From UBA8752 sp040261275 (GTDB lineage: Bacteria > Bacteroidota > Bacteroidia > Flavobacteriales_D > Sanyastnellaceae): DNA of 64,000 bases. How positions within the stretch are numbered: position 1 is the first letter of the stretch; each line of letters begins with the position of its first letter. The notes below the pieces were generated by a model. That model searched no databases and was not told the DNA's origin. It worked only from the letters and a program-made list of their open reading frames with translations. The stretch is taken from NCBI GenBank assembly GCA_040261275.1, contig JBDQOI010000013.1, positions 4,735 to 68,734 on the forward strand, read 5' to 3'. Position numbers and translations under genes: made by a program. Of this stretch, positions 18,217 through 26,369 are shown piece after piece.

Positions 18217-19731
18217 TCAAGCGGGTTGACGGATGGACTCCCCCGTCATTTCATTCGGCTTCTCAAGCCCCATCAAGTCCAATATCGTGGGCGCCACGTC
18301 TGCGAGAATGCCATCCCTCAGTGACGCCGGTTTGGGTTCGATGACCACCACCGGTACCAGATGGGTCGTGTGGGCCGTATGGGGCGATCCATCGGCATTC
18401 CTTGCTTTTTCAGCATTTCCGTGGTCCGCGATGACCACGAACCGGTAGTTCGCCTTTCGTCCCGCTTCCAGCACCCTGGCGAGTTGCCGATCGGTCTCGG
18501 CACAAGCGGACACGACGGCATCAAAGACACCCGTGTGCCCCACCATATCGGGGTTCGCAAAATTGAGGCAAACGAAATCAGGTGCATCGCCTGAGGCCAT
18601 GGCCTCAATGGCGGCATCCGCCACCCCTGCAGCGCTCATCTCCGGCTGCAGATCGTAGGTCGCCACCTTGGGGGAAGGCACCACCACCCGCTGCTCCCCT
18701 GGAAATTCCGCCTCCCTTCCGCCACTGAAGAAAAAGGTCACGTGGGGATACTTTTCCGTCTCCGCGAGGCGCAACTGTGTTCCCCCAGCCGCGGAAACCG
18801 CCTCTCCCAACGTCATGCGAAGATTCGGCTTGTCGTACAACACGTGAACGCCCGTGAAACGCTCGTCATAATTGGTCATGGTCACGTAATGCAGATCCAG
18901 CGCCTGCATCCCATGGTCGGGAAAAGACTGCTGGGTCAAGGCCGTGGTGATCTGACGACAACGGTCGGTTCGGAAATTGAAACAGAACACCACATCGCCC
19001 GGACGGATTCGTCCGTCTTCATCTCCGATGATGGCCGGCTCCACAAATTCATCGGTCGTTCCCGCAGCATAGGCAGAGCGCATGACCTCCACGGCACTTT
19101 CGTGCCTTTCGGCTTCTCCTCGCACCATGGCCCGATACGCCTTGGCCACCCGGTCCCAACGGTGGTCCCTGTCCATGGCCCAGTATCGTCCACAGACCGT
19201 GGCAATGCGGGCACCTGTGCGCTCACAGACAGCCTGCAAATCTTCGAGGTATCCTGCACCGAGTTCCGGCGCCGTATCTCTTCCGTCTGTGAAGGCATGG
19301 ACCAGCACTTCGGGAACTCCGGCTCCCCGTGCGAGTTCCAGCAAGGCGTGGAGATGGGCTTGTTGACTGTGCACACCCCCTTGACTGACCAACCCCATGA
19401 AGTGCAGGCGGCGACCGCCTTCCTTCGCCCTATCGAAAGCCCGCTGCAGCGTGGGCTCTGAAGAAAGGGTCCCTTCCGAAATGGCGCGGTCGATTTTGAG
19501 CAAATCTTGGTAGACGATGCGACCTGCGCCAATGTTCAGGTGCCCCACTTCACTGTTGCCCATCTGTCCGACAGGCAAGCCCACCTCCTCACCGTGCGTG
19601 GTCAATTTGGCATGGGGATGATGTGCGACGATGCCATTAAAACAGGGCGTCTCCGCAATATGGACTGCGTTGTTTCCGTCCGCTTTGCCGAGTCCCCAGC
19701 CGTCCAGAATGATGAGTGCCGTCTTGTTCAT
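18217..19731 (-). CDS. gpmI: 2,3-bisphosphoglycerate-independent phosphoglycerate mutase
   Basis: 504 residues. Interconverts 3- and 2-phosphoglycerate in glycolysis, using two Mn ions and a phosphoserine intermediate. The N-terminal LIILDGWG holds Asp10, the phosphoserine Ser60 lies in GQMGNSEVGH, and later metal ligands appear in PDFVCLNFANPDMVGHTG and VIADHGNAE. It is monocistronic, converges on the T9SS cargo gene with a 19-nt gap, and has a perfect TACATTTG box 7 nt before its ATG. Confidence 0.96.
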   Translation of the reverse strand: MNKTALIILDGWGLGKADGNNAVHIAETPCFNGIVAHHPHAKLTTHGEEVGLPVGQMGNSEVGHLNIGAGRIVYQDLLKIDRAISEGTLSSEPTLQRAFDRAKEGGRRLHFMGLVSQGGVHSQQAHLHALLELARGAGVPEVLVHAFTDGRDTAPELGAGYLEDLQAVCERTGARIATVCGRYWAMDRDHRWDRVAKAYRAMVRGEAERHESAVEVMRSAYAAGTTDEFVEPAIIGDEDGRIRPGDVVFCFNFRTDRCRQITTALTQQSFPDHGMQALDLHYVTMTNYDERFTGVHVLYDKPNLRMTLGEAVSAAGGTQLRLAETEKYPHVTFFFSGGREAEFPGEQRVVVPSPKVATYDLQPEMSAAGVADAAIEAMASGDAPDFVCLNFANPDMVGHTGVFDAVVSACAETDRQLARVLEAGRKANYRFVVIADHGNAEKARNADGSPHTAHTTHLVPVVVIEPKPASLRDGILADVAPTILDLMGLEKPNEMTGESIRQPA

Positions 19732-19738
19732 TGCGGCG

Positions 19739-19746
19739 CAAATGTA
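19739..19746 (-). promoter_or_regulatory. Perfect TACATTTG -7 element at gpmI start
   Basis: TACATTTG on the minus strand matches the Bacteroidetes -7 consensus TAnnTTTG exactly and ends 7 nt before the gpmI ATG. If it is the -7 element, transcription would begin at or next to the start codon. Confidence 0.55.
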
Positions 19747-19785
19747 CCCACCAGCTTGGCAGGGCTCCTGCGCTTGAACAACACT

Positions 19786-20616
19786 TCAGGCCCGGTCTCT
19801 CCACGAACACCTGACCCCTCCCGGAGGCAGGAAATACCCCGGGTTTGCCCGGGTGAGGACGCCCATCCGAAAAAGATCCATGGACAGCCAGCCTTCGCGC
19901 CGGGTCAGCTCGCTCCACGATCGAAACATGTCGCTGGACCAGCGGATGTCATCCACGATCACCACAGCACCCTCTGCCATCAAGGGCTCCAACATCGTCC
20001 ATTGGCTTTCTAACTCCCTGCCTTCGTGAAACCCGTCCAGAAATATCACGTGGAAGGGCTGGGCTTCGCTGACCAGGCGAGGCAATGACTGCTCGAAAGG
20101 ACCTGTGATGACCTTGCTGCGTTTGTCATTGACTTGGTGTATCTCGAGCCGCTCGGCGGTCCATTTGGCGAGTACTTCACTGCCTTCCAACCCCACATAA
20201 TGGGCACCTCGGCCTGCACCAGACAGGAGATAATCCGCCCCCGACCCCAGGCAAGTTCCCAGCTCGAGCAGCCGTGTCGGTTCTCCTGTAGGCCGCGAAA
20301 CCAACCCGGAAAGGGCCATGAGCCATTTGCCTTTGCGGACATCGGAGGAAGCCGAACGCGCGAGATCTGAAACCCGCCCGCTCCGCTCACGGCCTTCTGC
20401 AGGACCACCGGCACCGAAATCTCGCCACTCCAGTATACTGTCGTCCTGTTTCAATCGACCCTCCCTCTGCACCACGGGTAGCCACAGGGATCGCTGAAGG
20501 TCCCGTCTCGCTCGAATCCACGGATCAAAGGGCATGGAAAATGACGGGGGGGAGGGCATTTTCCACCAACCCCAAAGCCACGACGACCAACCCACAGGTC
20601 CTTTGGTCCTTTCCAT
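19786..20616 (-). CDS. Class I SAM-dependent methyltransferase
   Basis: Up to 276 residues. The core Rossmann methyltransferase has the SAM loop LLELGTCLGSGADYL, an acidic end to beta-2 in VGLEGSE, and FHVIFLDGFHE, similar to small-molecule O-methyltransferases of the Methyltransf_24 type. The substrate is unknown and no signal peptide is seen. The start is uncertain: ATGs at 20616, 20559 and 20535 are all in frame, and the last gives a protein beginning MPFDPWIRARRD. It is divergent from tRNA-Val. Confidence 0.75.
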   Translation of the reverse strand: MERTKGPVGWSSWLWGWWKMPSPPSFSMPFDPWIRARRDLQRSLWLPVVQREGRLKQDDSILEWRDFGAGGPAEGRERSGRVSDLARSASSDVRKGKWLMALSGLVSRPTGEPTRLLELGTCLGSGADYLLSGAGRGAHYVGLEGSEVLAKWTAERLEIHQVNDKRSKVITGPFEQSLPRLVSEAQPFHVIFLDGFHEGRELESQWTMLEPLMAEGAVVIVDDIRWSSDMFRSWSELTRREGWLSMDLFRMGVLTRANPGYFLPPGGVRCSWRDRA

Positions 20617-20642
20617 GTCGACAATGTCGGGCTTACTTGTAC

Positions 20643-20650
20643 TACTTTTG
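20643..20650 (+). promoter_or_regulatory. TACTTTTG -7 element of tRNA-Val
   Basis: TACTTTTG matches TAnnTTTG and ends 10 nt before the mature tRNA 5' end, a suitable place for a tRNA promoter. This supports reading the same motif elsewhere in the window as promoter. Confidence 0.6.
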
Positions 20651-20660
20651 CGCCTCGTTG

Positions 20661-20735
20661 GGGCGGTTAGCTCAGCTGGTTCAGAGCACCTCGTTTACAC
20701 CGAGGGGGTCGGGGGTTCGAGTCCCTCACCGCCCA
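20661..20735 (+). tRNA. tRNA-Val (TAC)
   Basis: A 75-nt cloverleaf. The acceptor GGGCGGT pairs with ACCGCCC, the anticodon stem CCTCG/CGAGG encloses TTTACAC with anticodon TAC, and the T loop is TTCGAGT with discriminator A. CCA is not encoded. Confidence 0.97.
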
Positions 20736-20790
20736 CTTCTTTTCCTTCAGCGCCAGAATTCTGCTCATGTTCATCGGACATGGCAGGCGT

Positions 20791-20810
20791 GGCCACGGGT
20801 GGCCACGGGT
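20791..20810 (+). repeat. Tandem 10-bp repeat GGCCACGGGT x2
   Basis: Two exact direct copies of GGCCACGGGT lie in the leader between tRNA-Val and the haloperoxidase gene, with partial matches on both sides. They sit just upstream of a possible -7 element, where a repressor or activator could bind; they could equally be a chance slippage repeat. Confidence 0.6.
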
Positions 20811-20817
20811 GGTTTCG

Positions 20818-20825
20818 TATCTTTA
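20818..20825 (+). promoter_or_regulatory. Possible -7 element TATCTTTA
   Basis: TATCTTTA resembles TAnnTTTG except at the last base and lies 23 nt before the ATG at 20849. The identical octamer precedes the acyl-CoA dehydrogenase gene. Confidence 0.35.
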
Positions 20826-20848
20826 CTCAAGTGGACCCTAGGAGAATA

Positions 20849-23062
20849 ATGCCGTCAATTTCGTGTGAACCCCGCCCTCATTCAAAGAGGGTACAGCTGA
20901 TTTTCCTCGTTTCGCTGCTGGCCTTGCCAAGCTTAAATAGCTGGGCCCAAGAAACCGAGCATGGTGTCGCCTTCGATTGGATTGAAGCACAGCTCAAGGG
21001 CATCCGGACTGATTTTGCCCGTCCTCCCGTACATGCCCGGAATCTGTACCATGTCTCATTGGGGATGTACGATGCGTGGGCAGCTTACGACGACACCGCA
21101 GAGCCTGTGCTCCTCGGCCACACATTAGGCGGCTACACTGCGGAATTCGATGGGGTTCCCGAGAACATTCTTCCCTTTTTGGACATCCCTTCCGCCCGCA
21201 GCGAGGCGTTGTCCTATGCCGCTTACCGCATATTGACCCACCGCTACGAAACATCTCCCGGTGTAATACAGGCCCAAGCCCGATTTGACTCCCTTTTTAC
21301 CGCCAAGGGATACGACCCCTCTCTGACCTCCACGAATTACGCCAATGGCTCTCCCGCTGCGCTGGGCAATTACATCGCGGAGCAAGTCATCGCCTTTGGG
21401 ATTCAGGACGGGGCCAATGAGGTTTTCGACTATGTGAACCTTTACTACGAGCCATTGAATGACCAGTTGGTCATGGATGATCCCGGAAACCCCACCATCG
21501 CGGACCCCAACCGTTGGCAACCCTTGGCCATCAATGGATTCGTGGACCAGTCCGGTCAAGTGCTGAATAGTTCCCCTCCCTTTCAAAGCCCTGAATGGGG
21601 ATGGGTCGCACCTTTTGCGCTGGAAGAGGACCAAATGACCATGTACGAGCGCGATGGGGAGCTCTGGCCTACCTGGCTCGATCCAGGGCCACCGGTCTAC
21701 ACGGGGGGAGACCAACCTGCTGCATCCGACAGCATGTACAAGCACACTTTCTCCATGGTCAGCATCTGGCAATCCCAACACGACCCTTACAACGGCGTGA
21801 TGATTGACGCCAGCCCAGCCAACATTGGAAACAGCCCGGAATTTCCGGAGAGCTTTGAGGACTACGGCAACTTCTACAACTATTTTGGAGGAGGAGATGC
21901 CGGTATGGGACACGACATCAACCCGATCTCCGGACTGCCCTACGAAGAGCAGTTGGTGCCCCTCGGTGATTACACCCGCATCCTCGCCGAGTTCTGGGCG
22001 GACGGTCCGGACAGCGAGACCCCGCCGGGCCACTGGTTCAGCATCTTCAACGAGGTCATGGAAAACCCGGCCTTTACCTATGACTGGATGGGGGAAGGCG
22101 ACGAAATCGACCCGCTGGAATATGAAGTCAAAGGATACCTGACACTGGGCGGAGCTGTGCATGATGCCGCCATCGCGGCTTGGAGTGTCAAGGGTTACTA
22201 CGACTACGTTCGTCCGGTATCGGCCATTCGCTACATGGCCGAGCAAGGCCAAAGTTCCGACTCCACTTTGCCGAGCTACAGCCCCAATGGCATTCCGCTG
22301 TTCGATGGCTTCATCGAGCTCGTAGACGACACGGATTCGTTGGCAGGGCCGGGAGGTGAGAACATCGGAAAGGTCAAGCTCTTCACCTGGAAAGGCCCTG
22401 AGTACATCAATACGGTGGAGGCCGATAACGGCATCGATGTTCCTATCGATACGGCGGGCAACATCGCCGGTGTTGGCTGGATCCTGGCGGAGCACTGGTG
22501 GCCCTATCAGCGTCCCAGCTTCGTTACCCCGCCTTTTGCAGGGTACGTATCGGGCCACTCCACTTTCAGCCGTTCAGCGGCTGAGGTCTTGACCGCCATC
22601 ACGGGAGACCCTTACTTCCCTGGGGGGATCGGCGTTTTCGTGTGTCCGCAGGACGATTTCCTCGTTTTTGAAATAGGGCCTTCCGTTGACGTTGAGCTTC
22701 AATGGGCAACCTACTACGATGCCTCCGACCAGTGCAGCCTTTCCCGGATCTGGGGTGGCATCCACCCGGTCACAGACGACATCAACGGTCGTCAAATGGG
22801 CATTGTTTGTGGTACACAGGCCGTGGCATTGGCCAACCAATACTTCGATGGAAGCATCCTGAATACATGTGGCATCGGCCCATATGGGGGCTGCCTCGGC
22901 GACCTGGACAACGATGGTGCTCAAACCGTGGAAGATGTCCTCTACATGTTGGCCAACTTTGGCCACATGGGTCCCCACCCGGCGGACATCGACCTCGACG
23001 AGCTCGTCGGCACTACCGACCTGCTGATCCTGCTGGGCATCTACGGATGCCAGTGTCCTTGA
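20849..23062 (+). CDS. Secreted vanadium-haloperoxidase/PAP2-type protein with dockerin-like C-terminus
   Basis: 737 residues. Residues 1-32 hold a signal peptide (hydrophobic IFLVSLLALPSL, then SWAQ). All three PAP2/vanadium haloperoxidase motifs are present: K448-x6-RP (KGYYDYVRP), SGH at 568-570 in YVSGHSTFS, and SRIWGGIHPVTDD with Arg633 and His639. The enzyme would oxidise halides with peroxide or remove phosphate; the choice cannot be made from motifs. The last 60 or so residues contain two DxDxDG-like loops (DLDNDGAQTVEDV and a DIDLDE segment) ending in TDLLILLGIYG, a dockerin-like pattern. Longer in-frame starts would run through tRNA-Val; the ATG at 20849 is preceded by AGGAGA. Confidence 0.85.
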   Translation: MPSISCEPRPHSKRVQLIFLVSLLALPSLNSWAQETEHGVAFDWIEAQLKGIRTDFARPPVHARNLYHVSLGMYDAWAAYDDTAEPVLLGHTLGGYTAEFDGVPENILPFLDIPSARSEALSYAAYRILTHRYETSPGVIQAQARFDSLFTAKGYDPSLTSTNYANGSPAALGNYIAEQVIAFGIQDGANEVFDYVNLYYEPLNDQLVMDDPGNPTIADPNRWQPLAINGFVDQSGQVLNSSPPFQSPEWGWVAPFALEEDQMTMYERDGELWPTWLDPGPPVYTGGDQPAASDSMYKHTFSMVSIWQSQHDPYNGVMIDASPANIGNSPEFPESFEDYGNFYNYFGGGDAGMGHDINPISGLPYEEQLVPLGDYTRILAEFWADGPDSETPPGHWFSIFNEVMENPAFTYDWMGEGDEIDPLEYEVKGYLTLGGAVHDAAIAAWSVKGYYDYVRPVSAIRYMAEQGQSSDSTLPSYSPNGIPLFDGFIELVDDTDSLAGPGGENIGKVKLFTWKGPEYINTVEADNGIDVPIDTAGNIAGVGWILAEHWWPYQRPSFVTPPFAGYVSGHSTFSRSAAEVLTAITGDPYFPGGIGVFVCPQDDFLVFEIGPSVDVELQWATYYDASDQCSLSRIWGGIHPVTDDINGRQMGIVCGTQAVALANQYFDGSILNTCGIGPYGGCLGDLDNDGAQTVEDVLYMLANFGHMGPHPADIDLDELVGTTDLLILLGIYGCQCP

Positions 23063-23066
23063 CCCG

Positions 23067-24278
23067 TCAATCGACCGGTTGATTCAATGCGGTGAGCGCC
23101 TCACCGACCGTGAAAACGCTGCCCAACACCACGGTCAGCGCCCCCTGAAGTTGGGCAGCCTCCCTTGCCGCGTATAGCGCTTCCGCCACGGAACCATACG
23201 ACGTTCCTGACCTTCCGAACTGCTTTGCCTCCTCTGCCAGCTGCTCCACGGGCATGGCCCTCGGGACATCTGCTGCGCACCAATAATAATCTTGCACTGC
23301 AGGAAGACAAGCCAGTGCGGCCGGAATGTCCTTGTCCGCCACAGCAGCGAAGACCAAGTGAATGGGGCGCCCCAGTTCCTCGAGGGCCTTTCCGGTCGCA
23401 GTCAGACCTTCCACGTTGTGCGCGCAATCGAGGAGCAGATCAGATGACCACCAATGCCACCGTCCTTGGAGTCCCCAGCCCACAGGTCCTGCCATGAGAG
23501 CGGCCTCATCCGTGCTGCTATCGCCGGGAATCAGCTGCAGCATCCGCCGTGCCACCGCCCTGTTCCGCTGCAGCCATGCAGGACCGGGAATCTTCTCTTC
23601 ATCGGGAAGTCCGTCGTAAACCTCCACACCGAGGCGCATGGATTGCTCCAGCACCACCGAACGGGCCTCAGCGGGAAGCACGCCCAAAACACATGGCACT
23701 CCCTCCTTGAGGATTCCGGCTTTCTCACCCGCAATGGACCTGAGGTCATTCCCGAGGAATTGCTGGTGGTCAAGACCGATGGATGTGATGGCCGTCACCC
23801 ATGGCTGATGGAAAATGTTGGTGGAGTCCAGCCGCCCGCCCATACCGGTTTCCAACACCACAAGGTCCACTTCGCAGCGGCGGAAATGATCGAGTGCCAT
23901 GCAGAACATCAGCTCAAAAAAGCTCGGTTCGAAGTCTGCCCAGACGGCTTGATGGTCCGACACGAAGGCCACAAATTCCGCCTTCGGGATCATCTCGCCG
24001 TTCACGCGAATCCGTTCTCGGGGATCCTCCAAGTGGGGCGACGTGTAGAGGCCGACTTTGTCACCGCGGGCTTGCAGGGCGGCCGCCACAGCATGGCTCA
24101 CCGAACCCTTACCGTTGGTACCGGCAATGTGAACAACCTCGAGTCCCCTTTCAGGATGACCCAGCGCCTCACACAGCGCAAGGGTCTTGGCGAGGTCAAT
24201 GCGATACCGGACCGGTCCCGTCCGTTGGAACATGGGGAGTTGAGCGAACAGCCAATCCAAGGTCTCCTCGTACGTCAT
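23067..24278 (-). CDS. folC: Folylpolyglutamate synthase / dihydrofolate synthase
   Basis: 403 residues, Mur-ligase fold. Adds glutamate to dihydropteroate and to folates in the cytoplasm. The P-loop HIAGTNGKGSVSH is at about residues 47-59, followed by YTSPHLEDPRERIRVNG and ETGMGGRLDSTN, both FolC hallmarks. It is the last gene of the nhaD-exbB-exbD-tonB run, 34 nt after the TonB gene, and converges on the haloperoxidase gene. Confidence 0.95.
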   Translation of the reverse strand: MTYEETLDWLFAQLPMFQRTGPVRYRIDLAKTLALCEALGHPERGLEVVHIAGTNGKGSVSHAVAAALQARGDKVGLYTSPHLEDPRERIRVNGEMIPKAEFVAFVSDHQAVWADFEPSFFELMFCMALDHFRRCEVDLVVLETGMGGRLDSTNIFHQPWVTAITSIGLDHQQFLGNDLRSIAGEKAGILKEGVPCVLGVLPAEARSVVLEQSMRLGVEVYDGLPDEEKIPGPAWLQRNRAVARRMLQLIPGDSSTDEAALMAGPVGWGLQGRWHWWSSDLLLDCAHNVEGLTATGKALEELGRPIHLVFAAVADKDIPAALACLPAVQDYYWCAADVPRAMPVEQLAEEAKQFGRSGTSYGSVAEALYAAREAAQLQGALTVVLGSVFTVGEALTALNQPVD

Positions 24279-24312
24279 GATGGCAATGGCAGTTAAGGCA
24301 CCCGCCCGTCGC

Positions 24313-25116
24313 TCATTGGAGTTCGAAGTTGAACTGGATCCAGCCTACGCGGGTCGGCTTGGTGGGGTGGCTGCTGAATTTCGCCGTCAGGGCGGCCTCT
24401 TTGGCGAGGGCAACCAAGCGGCTGCTGGACGTCGTGCTGTTCGCGGCGTCAAATCGGGTGTCGGTCACAGCGCCAGATTTGTCCACGTAAATCTTCATCC
24501 GCACGATGCCTTCCTCGTCGGGCTTGCGATCCAAGTTGGGCTCCCCGATCATGGTGCCGCCTTCGAGGAAGCTGTCACCGAATTCACCGGAGACAACGCC
24601 CGTACCCTCAATCTGACCGTCCTCCGCACCGCTGTTGCCCGTGCCCTGCTGTTGCCCCTCGGAACCACCGCCACCGCTGTTGCTGAACAGCTGGTTCAGG
24701 GCATTGGATAGGTCGTCAGAAATCTGTGGTTCGGGATCCTCCACTTCGGTCGGCGTCTCGACGGGCTCCTCTTGCGTGGGAACGTCCACATCACTGACAT
24801 CTTGGGTTTCCACCGTTTCCACAGGGGCCACCTCCTCGGAGACCGATTCGCTGACTTCCTGCTCGATGACCTCCTCGACCTGTTCGGAAGGCACTTCTGT
24901 CTCGCGGTCACCTCCGGCCTCCTCGACGTTGCCGAAATCCGCCATGCCCACCGCCACAAACTGCTCGCCGGGTGGCGGCGTGACTTCCTGGAACGCCACA
25001 AGGAAGAAGCACGCCGCCAAAATGGCGACATACATCAGCGACGAGATCACAGCAGCGCGTCGGCGCTCCTTGCGTTCCTCATCGGCGTGGTGGCGGTTCC
25101 AATCGAATCCTGACAT
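24313..25116 (-). CDS. TonB-family energy transducer
   Basis: 267 residues. A cytoplasmic basic N-terminus is followed by one membrane helix (about 21-42), then a long acidic Glu/Val/Thr-rich periplasmic linker (about 60-140), a Gly/Ser/Gln-rich stretch, and a C-terminal domain (about 190-267) with GIVRMKIYVDKSGAVTD typical of TonB C-termini. With ExbB and ExbD it would couple proton-motive force to outer-membrane receptors. The linker is almost purely acidic rather than Pro/Lys-rich as in the classical protein. It lies 9 nt after exbD. Confidence 0.85.
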   Translation of the reverse strand: MSGFDWNRHHADEERKERRRAAVISSLMYVAILAACFFLVAFQEVTPPPGEQFVAVGMADFGNVEEAGGDRETEVPSEQVEEVIEQEVSESVSEEVAPVETVETQDVSDVDVPTQEEPVETPTEVEDPEPQISDDLSNALNQLFSNSGGGGSEGQQQGTGNSGAEDGQIEGTGVVSGEFGDSFLEGGTMIGEPNLDRKPDEEGIVRMKIYVDKSGAVTDTRFDAANSTTSSSRLVALAKEAALTAKFSSHPTKPTRVGWIQFNFELQ

Positions 25117-25125
25117 TGCGGGGGT

Positions 25126-25518
25126 TCAGCGGGTGGGTTGGGCGCCGAGCATCACCTTCCAATCGTTGGCCTTGGCGAGGCCGATGACTTCGACGGTTTG
25201 CCCGGTCGGTACTGCCTGGTCCACCTGCAAATACAATACCGGATCGGCCTGGTCGGCAAATTTTACCTTGAGGGCAGGCTCAATGTCCGCCCGCGCGATG
25301 GCGGTTCCGTTCAGGAAATAGGAGCCATCGGGCTTGATGGAAATGGTCAGCCGTGAACTGGCGCTGCTGGTCCCCTTGCTCTGTGGCAGGTCAACATTGA
25401 CCCCGTTCGACACCAGCGTGGAGAGGATGACGAAGAAGATGAGCAGGAGGAACACGAGGTCCGTCATCGAAGACATGTTGCCCCCGGACTGCACTTGGTT
25501 GCGCTGTGAGAGGTTCAT
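25126..25518 (-). CDS. exbD: Biopolymer transporter ExbD
   Basis: 130 residues. One N-terminal membrane helix follows a short cytoplasmic tail (NMSSMTDLVFLLLIFFVI) with the conserved Asp that carries protons, then a periplasmic domain. It works with ExbB as the inner-membrane motor for TonB. The start overlaps the exbB stop by 1 nt. Confidence 0.92.
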   Translation of the reverse strand: MNLSQRNQVQSGGNMSSMTDLVFLLLIFFVILSTLVSNGVNVDLPQSKGTSSASSRLTISIKPDGSYFLNGTAIARADIEPALKVKFADQADPVLYLQVDQAVPTGQTVEVIGLAKANDWKVMLGAQPTR

Positions 25519-26267
25519 CAGCGGGCGGGTTCCTCGAGAATGTCAATGAATTCGAGCGAGCTGGCCTCCATCTTGTGAATGACCTTGCTGACCCGGCTCA
25601 CCAGGTGGTTGTAGGCCATGTAGGCGATGATGCCCACGATGAGTCCTACGATGGTCGTGATCATGGCCTGCTTGGTACCGGACGAAATGTCGTCGACCCG
25701 AACCATGCCGGCGTTTTCCATGTCCAGGAATACGTTGACCATTCCGATGACCGTTCCGAGGAAACCGATCATGGGCGCCGCCCCCGCAATCGTAGCGAGG
25801 GAGCTGAGGTTTTTTTCCAGGCTGTAGATCTCGAGCTTGCCGACGTTCTCAATGCTCGCGGAAATATCCTTCAGCGGCTTTCCGATGCGGGCGATGCCTT
25901 TATGCAGCATGCGGGCGATGGGGGTGCCGCTCTGCTCGCAAAGGTTGCGGGCGCTGTCGAGGTTGCCGGCGGAGAGGTAGTCCTTGAGCTTGGCCATGAA
26001 GTCCTTGTCTTCCTTGGCTGCCTTGCTGATGGCCATCGATCGTTCGAAGAAGATGAAAATGGCGATGAAGCTCATCACGGCAAGCGGCAACATGATGTAC
26101 CAACCGCCGGAGATGAGCAGTTCCATGATGGATACGTCGCGGGTCACGACCTCACCGGAGGCCGCCATGGCATCAGCGCCGGCTCCGGAGTCCTGCACCG
26201 TGGTGCCGCCGAGGGTCAGGTCCTGAATGTGCATCAGAACAATGGAAGGGAAATGCGTTGCGATCAT
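25518..26267 (-). CDS. exbB: MotA/TolQ/ExbB proton channel family protein
   Basis: About 249 residues from the ATG at 26267. Three membrane helices: one near residues 55-75 (WYIMLPLAVMSFIAIFIFFE) and a pair in the C-terminal half (ATIAGAAPMIGFLGTVIGMV and TTIVGLIVGIIAYMAY). The AxxxGLxGTV-type segment forms the channel. It is the stator of the ExbB-ExbD-TonB complex. The start is uncertain: the frame also allows a GTG at 26321 and an ATG at 26234, and the last gives a more usual short N-terminus. Confidence 0.88.
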   Translation of the reverse strand: MIATHFPSIVLMHIQDLTLGGTTVQDSGAGADAMAASGEVVTRDVSIMELLISGGWYIMLPLAVMSFIAIFIFFERSMAISKAAKEDKDFMAKLKDYLSAGNLDSARNLCEQSGTPIARMLHKGIARIGKPLKDISASIENVGKLEIYSLEKNLSSLATIAGAAPMIGFLGTVIGMVNVFLDMENAGMVRVDDISSGTKQAMITTIVGLIVGIIAYMAYNHLVSRVSKVIHKMEASSLEFIDILEEPAR

Positions 26268-26369
26268 GCTGTGGGCTTCGAATCCAACGTCGAAGGTCGC
26301 GGTTTGCGTATGCGACCGCACAGGGAAATACCATGCGTTTCCCCCCGCCCACTGTTCACACCTGAAGGG

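Noticed and set aside
20534..20848. Upstream extension of the haloperoxidase frame
   Set aside because: It would translate through tRNA-Val and lacks a signal peptide; the ATG at 20849 fits better.
21125..22558. 477-residue minus-strand frame opposite the haloperoxidase-like gene
   Set aside because: Antisense shadow; the plus strand carries intact catalytic motifs.
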